DNA from: Glaciimonas sp. PCH181
GTDB taxonomy: Bacteria; Pseudomonadota; Gammaproteobacteria; Burkholderiales; Burkholderiaceae_D
Assembly (NCBI RefSeq): GCF_003056055.1
Contig: NZ_PYFP01000002.1
Location: 1,364,001-1,428,000, forward strand
Length of the DNA: 64,000 nt
Direction: 5' to 3'
Shown one piece after another: positions 63,298-64,000 of this stretch. Below the pieces are notes generated by a model. The model was not told the origin of the DNA. It saw nothing but the letters and a program-made list of their open reading frames with translations, and searched no databases. Within the stretch, counting starts at the first letter, position 1, and the number at the start of each line of letters is the position of its first letter. The translations under genes and the position numbers were made by a program.

Positions 63298-63590
63298 CGC
63301 GCCTAGAACACTCCCGTTTTGTTCAGGATGATTTGGATGATATCGCTAACTATATTCTTCAAGATAGTCCCGGTTGCGCATTAGGGTTTCTTCGTGACAT
63401 ACGCATTAAGTTTGGTGATATTCAACGTAGTCCACTGATATATCAACTTCGTCCCGATATTGGCGAGGATGCGCGTATGGCAACCGTCGGCAGTTATGCA
63501 ATTCTCTTTCGTGTCATGGGCGAGATTGTAAGAATTGAACGCGTAGCTTACATAGGTCGCAATTTACCGGATATTTTTGATCAAGAATAG
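63294..63590 (+). CDS. parE: ParE/RelE-superfamily toxin
   Basis: The start is a TTG overlapping the parD stop. The 98-residue product has the ParE pattern: RFVQDDLDDIANYILQDSPG, then a second helix, RPDIGEDARMATVGSYAILFRV and ERVAYIGRNLPDIF. ParE toxins act on DNA gyrase, while relatives cleave mRNA; the target cannot be told here. The product appears intact. Confidence 0.88.
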   Translation: MTRLEHSRFVQDDLDDIANYILQDSPGCALGFLRDIRIKFGDIQRSPLIYQLRPDIGEDARMATVGSYAILFRVMGEIVRIERVAYIGRNLPDIFDQE

Positions 63591-63619
63591 AATTTATTTT
63601 TTAATAACTAAATTATGCC

Positions 63620-63655
63620 AAAGCAGTTGGCCCGATCATCCAGGCCAGCTGCTTT
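63620..63655. terminator. Stem-loop between parE and the convergent LysR gene
   Basis: A 13-base stem aaagcagttggcc (63620-63632) / ggccagctgcttt (63643-63655, one mismatch-like G-T pair) spans the end of the LysR gene. It may terminate both convergent genes. Confidence 0.6.
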
Positions 63656-64000
63656 GTGCTTTAAATTCCGCGATTTCCGCCAGCAACCATTGGTGAAATG
63701 CCTGCACTTGCGGCTTGTTCATCGCTTCTGGCGTACAAGCAAAATAATACGCATTTGGGCAGAGCACTACGACATCAAATAGTCTTACCAAATCCCCCGA
63801 GGCGATTTCTTGCAATGCAATAGCATGCCGTGTCAGCGCAATTCCCTGACCATCCGAGGCTGAACGCAACACCATCGAGGCGTCTTCAATTCTCAAGCCG
63901 CTGCTAGGTTCGGGCAAAGACACCCCAGCCGCTGCAAACCATGGCTGCCAGGCTTCACCCAAATCCATCCGCAGCAACGTGCATTGCGCCAAATCCTGTG
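63636..64000 (-). CDS. LysR-family transcriptional regulator, C-terminal part (runs off the window)
   Basis: The visible 121 residues are the end of a LysR substrate-binding domain of the GcvA type: DASMVLRSASDGQGIALTRH, then LVRLFDVVVLCPNAYYF and the closing QVQAFHQWLLAEIAEFK. The DNA-binding N-terminus lies beyond base 64000. The frame has no stop up to the edge, so it is a truncated view of a probably intact gene. Confidence 0.85.
   Translation of the reverse strand, partial: QDLAQCTLLRMDLGEAWQPWFAAAGVSLPEPSSGLRIEDASMVLRSASDGQGIALTRHAIALQEIASGDLVRLFDVVVLCPNAYYFACTPEAMNKPQVQAFHQWLLAEIAEFKAQSSWPG

Noticed and set aside
1..64000. Insertion sequences, tRNA or rRNA genes, CRISPR arrays, prophage
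   Set aside because: No transposase, integrase, cloverleaf gene, rRNA segment or regular repeat-spacer array was seen on either strand by reading; a tRNA and profile scan would be needed to exclude small cases.

Overview
The window looks like chromosomal DNA of a betaproteobacterium, most likely order Burkholderiales and probably family Oxalobacteraceae. This is an inference from gene families and local gene order: birA-coaX-SPOR, an MlaE/F/D set with a PqiC-like lipoprotein, dacC-dat-ybeD, fimT-pilVWX-pilY1-pilE, and argB. No rRNA or tRNA gene, insertion sequence, prophage or CRISPR array was seen.

Layout. 1-2280: the tail of an unknown gene, an XRE-type regulator, a cluster of short repeats, a frameshifted small secreted-protein gene, and a cobalamin riboswitch. 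2281-25305: a nearly uninterrupted cobalamin locus of 20 genes, all on the + strand and mostly overlapping by 4-8 bases: cbtB, cbtA, a 2Fe-2S ferredoxin, cobN, a ChlI/ChlD fusion, cbiE, a cbiX-cbiC fusion, cbiD, cobI, cobM, cbiG, a cobJ-cobK fusion, cobW, cobO, cobB, bluB, cobU, cbiB, cobC and cobQ. A NixA-type Co/Ni permease follows at 25656. The riboswitch lies upstream of the cobalt importer and probably senses the end product for at least the first part of the locus. The set mixes early cobalt insertion (CbiX) with a late-insertion CobN/ChlID chelatase. CbiT, CobS, CobT and the CobC phosphatase are not in the window.

26760-34161: an HPP/CBS membrane protein (- strand); an apparent operon of a membrane desaturase, a PhnD-like binding protein and a ProX/W/V-type ABC importer; and a FGE-sulfatase-fold lipid-free secreted protein on the - strand. 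34465-40920: the minor-pilin operon fimT-pilV-pilW-pilX-pilY1-pilE, whose PilY1 has a lectin-like N-terminus. 40961-43705 (-): a PepSY/flavodoxin/NADPH reductase behind a Fur-like box. 44003-47649: a small XRE protein, a hybrid sensor kinase with a LexA-like box upstream, and a repeat-containing hydrophilic protein.

47746-53918: tag, a secreted hypothetical protein, an RsuA-type pseudouridine synthase, argB, a CWC protein, and birA-coaX-SPOR. 54051-58846: the Mla-type lipid transport operon with a VanZ-family protein. 58888-64000: a second ferredoxin, an alpha/beta hydrolase, dacC, dat, ybeD, a parDE toxin-antitoxin pair, and the C-terminal part of a LysR regulator running off the end.

The points most worth a second look are: a CobW GTPase without its C-x-C-C metal motif in the same locus as a CobN with a 21-histidine insertion; an abrupt strand-composition switch centred on a long inverted repeat inside the cobalamin locus (9400-10800); a lectin-like PilY1 tip; a LexA-like site before the hybrid kinase; and evenly spaced TACTTA repeats beside the XRE regulator. 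All calls come from reading the sequence; no database search was possible.
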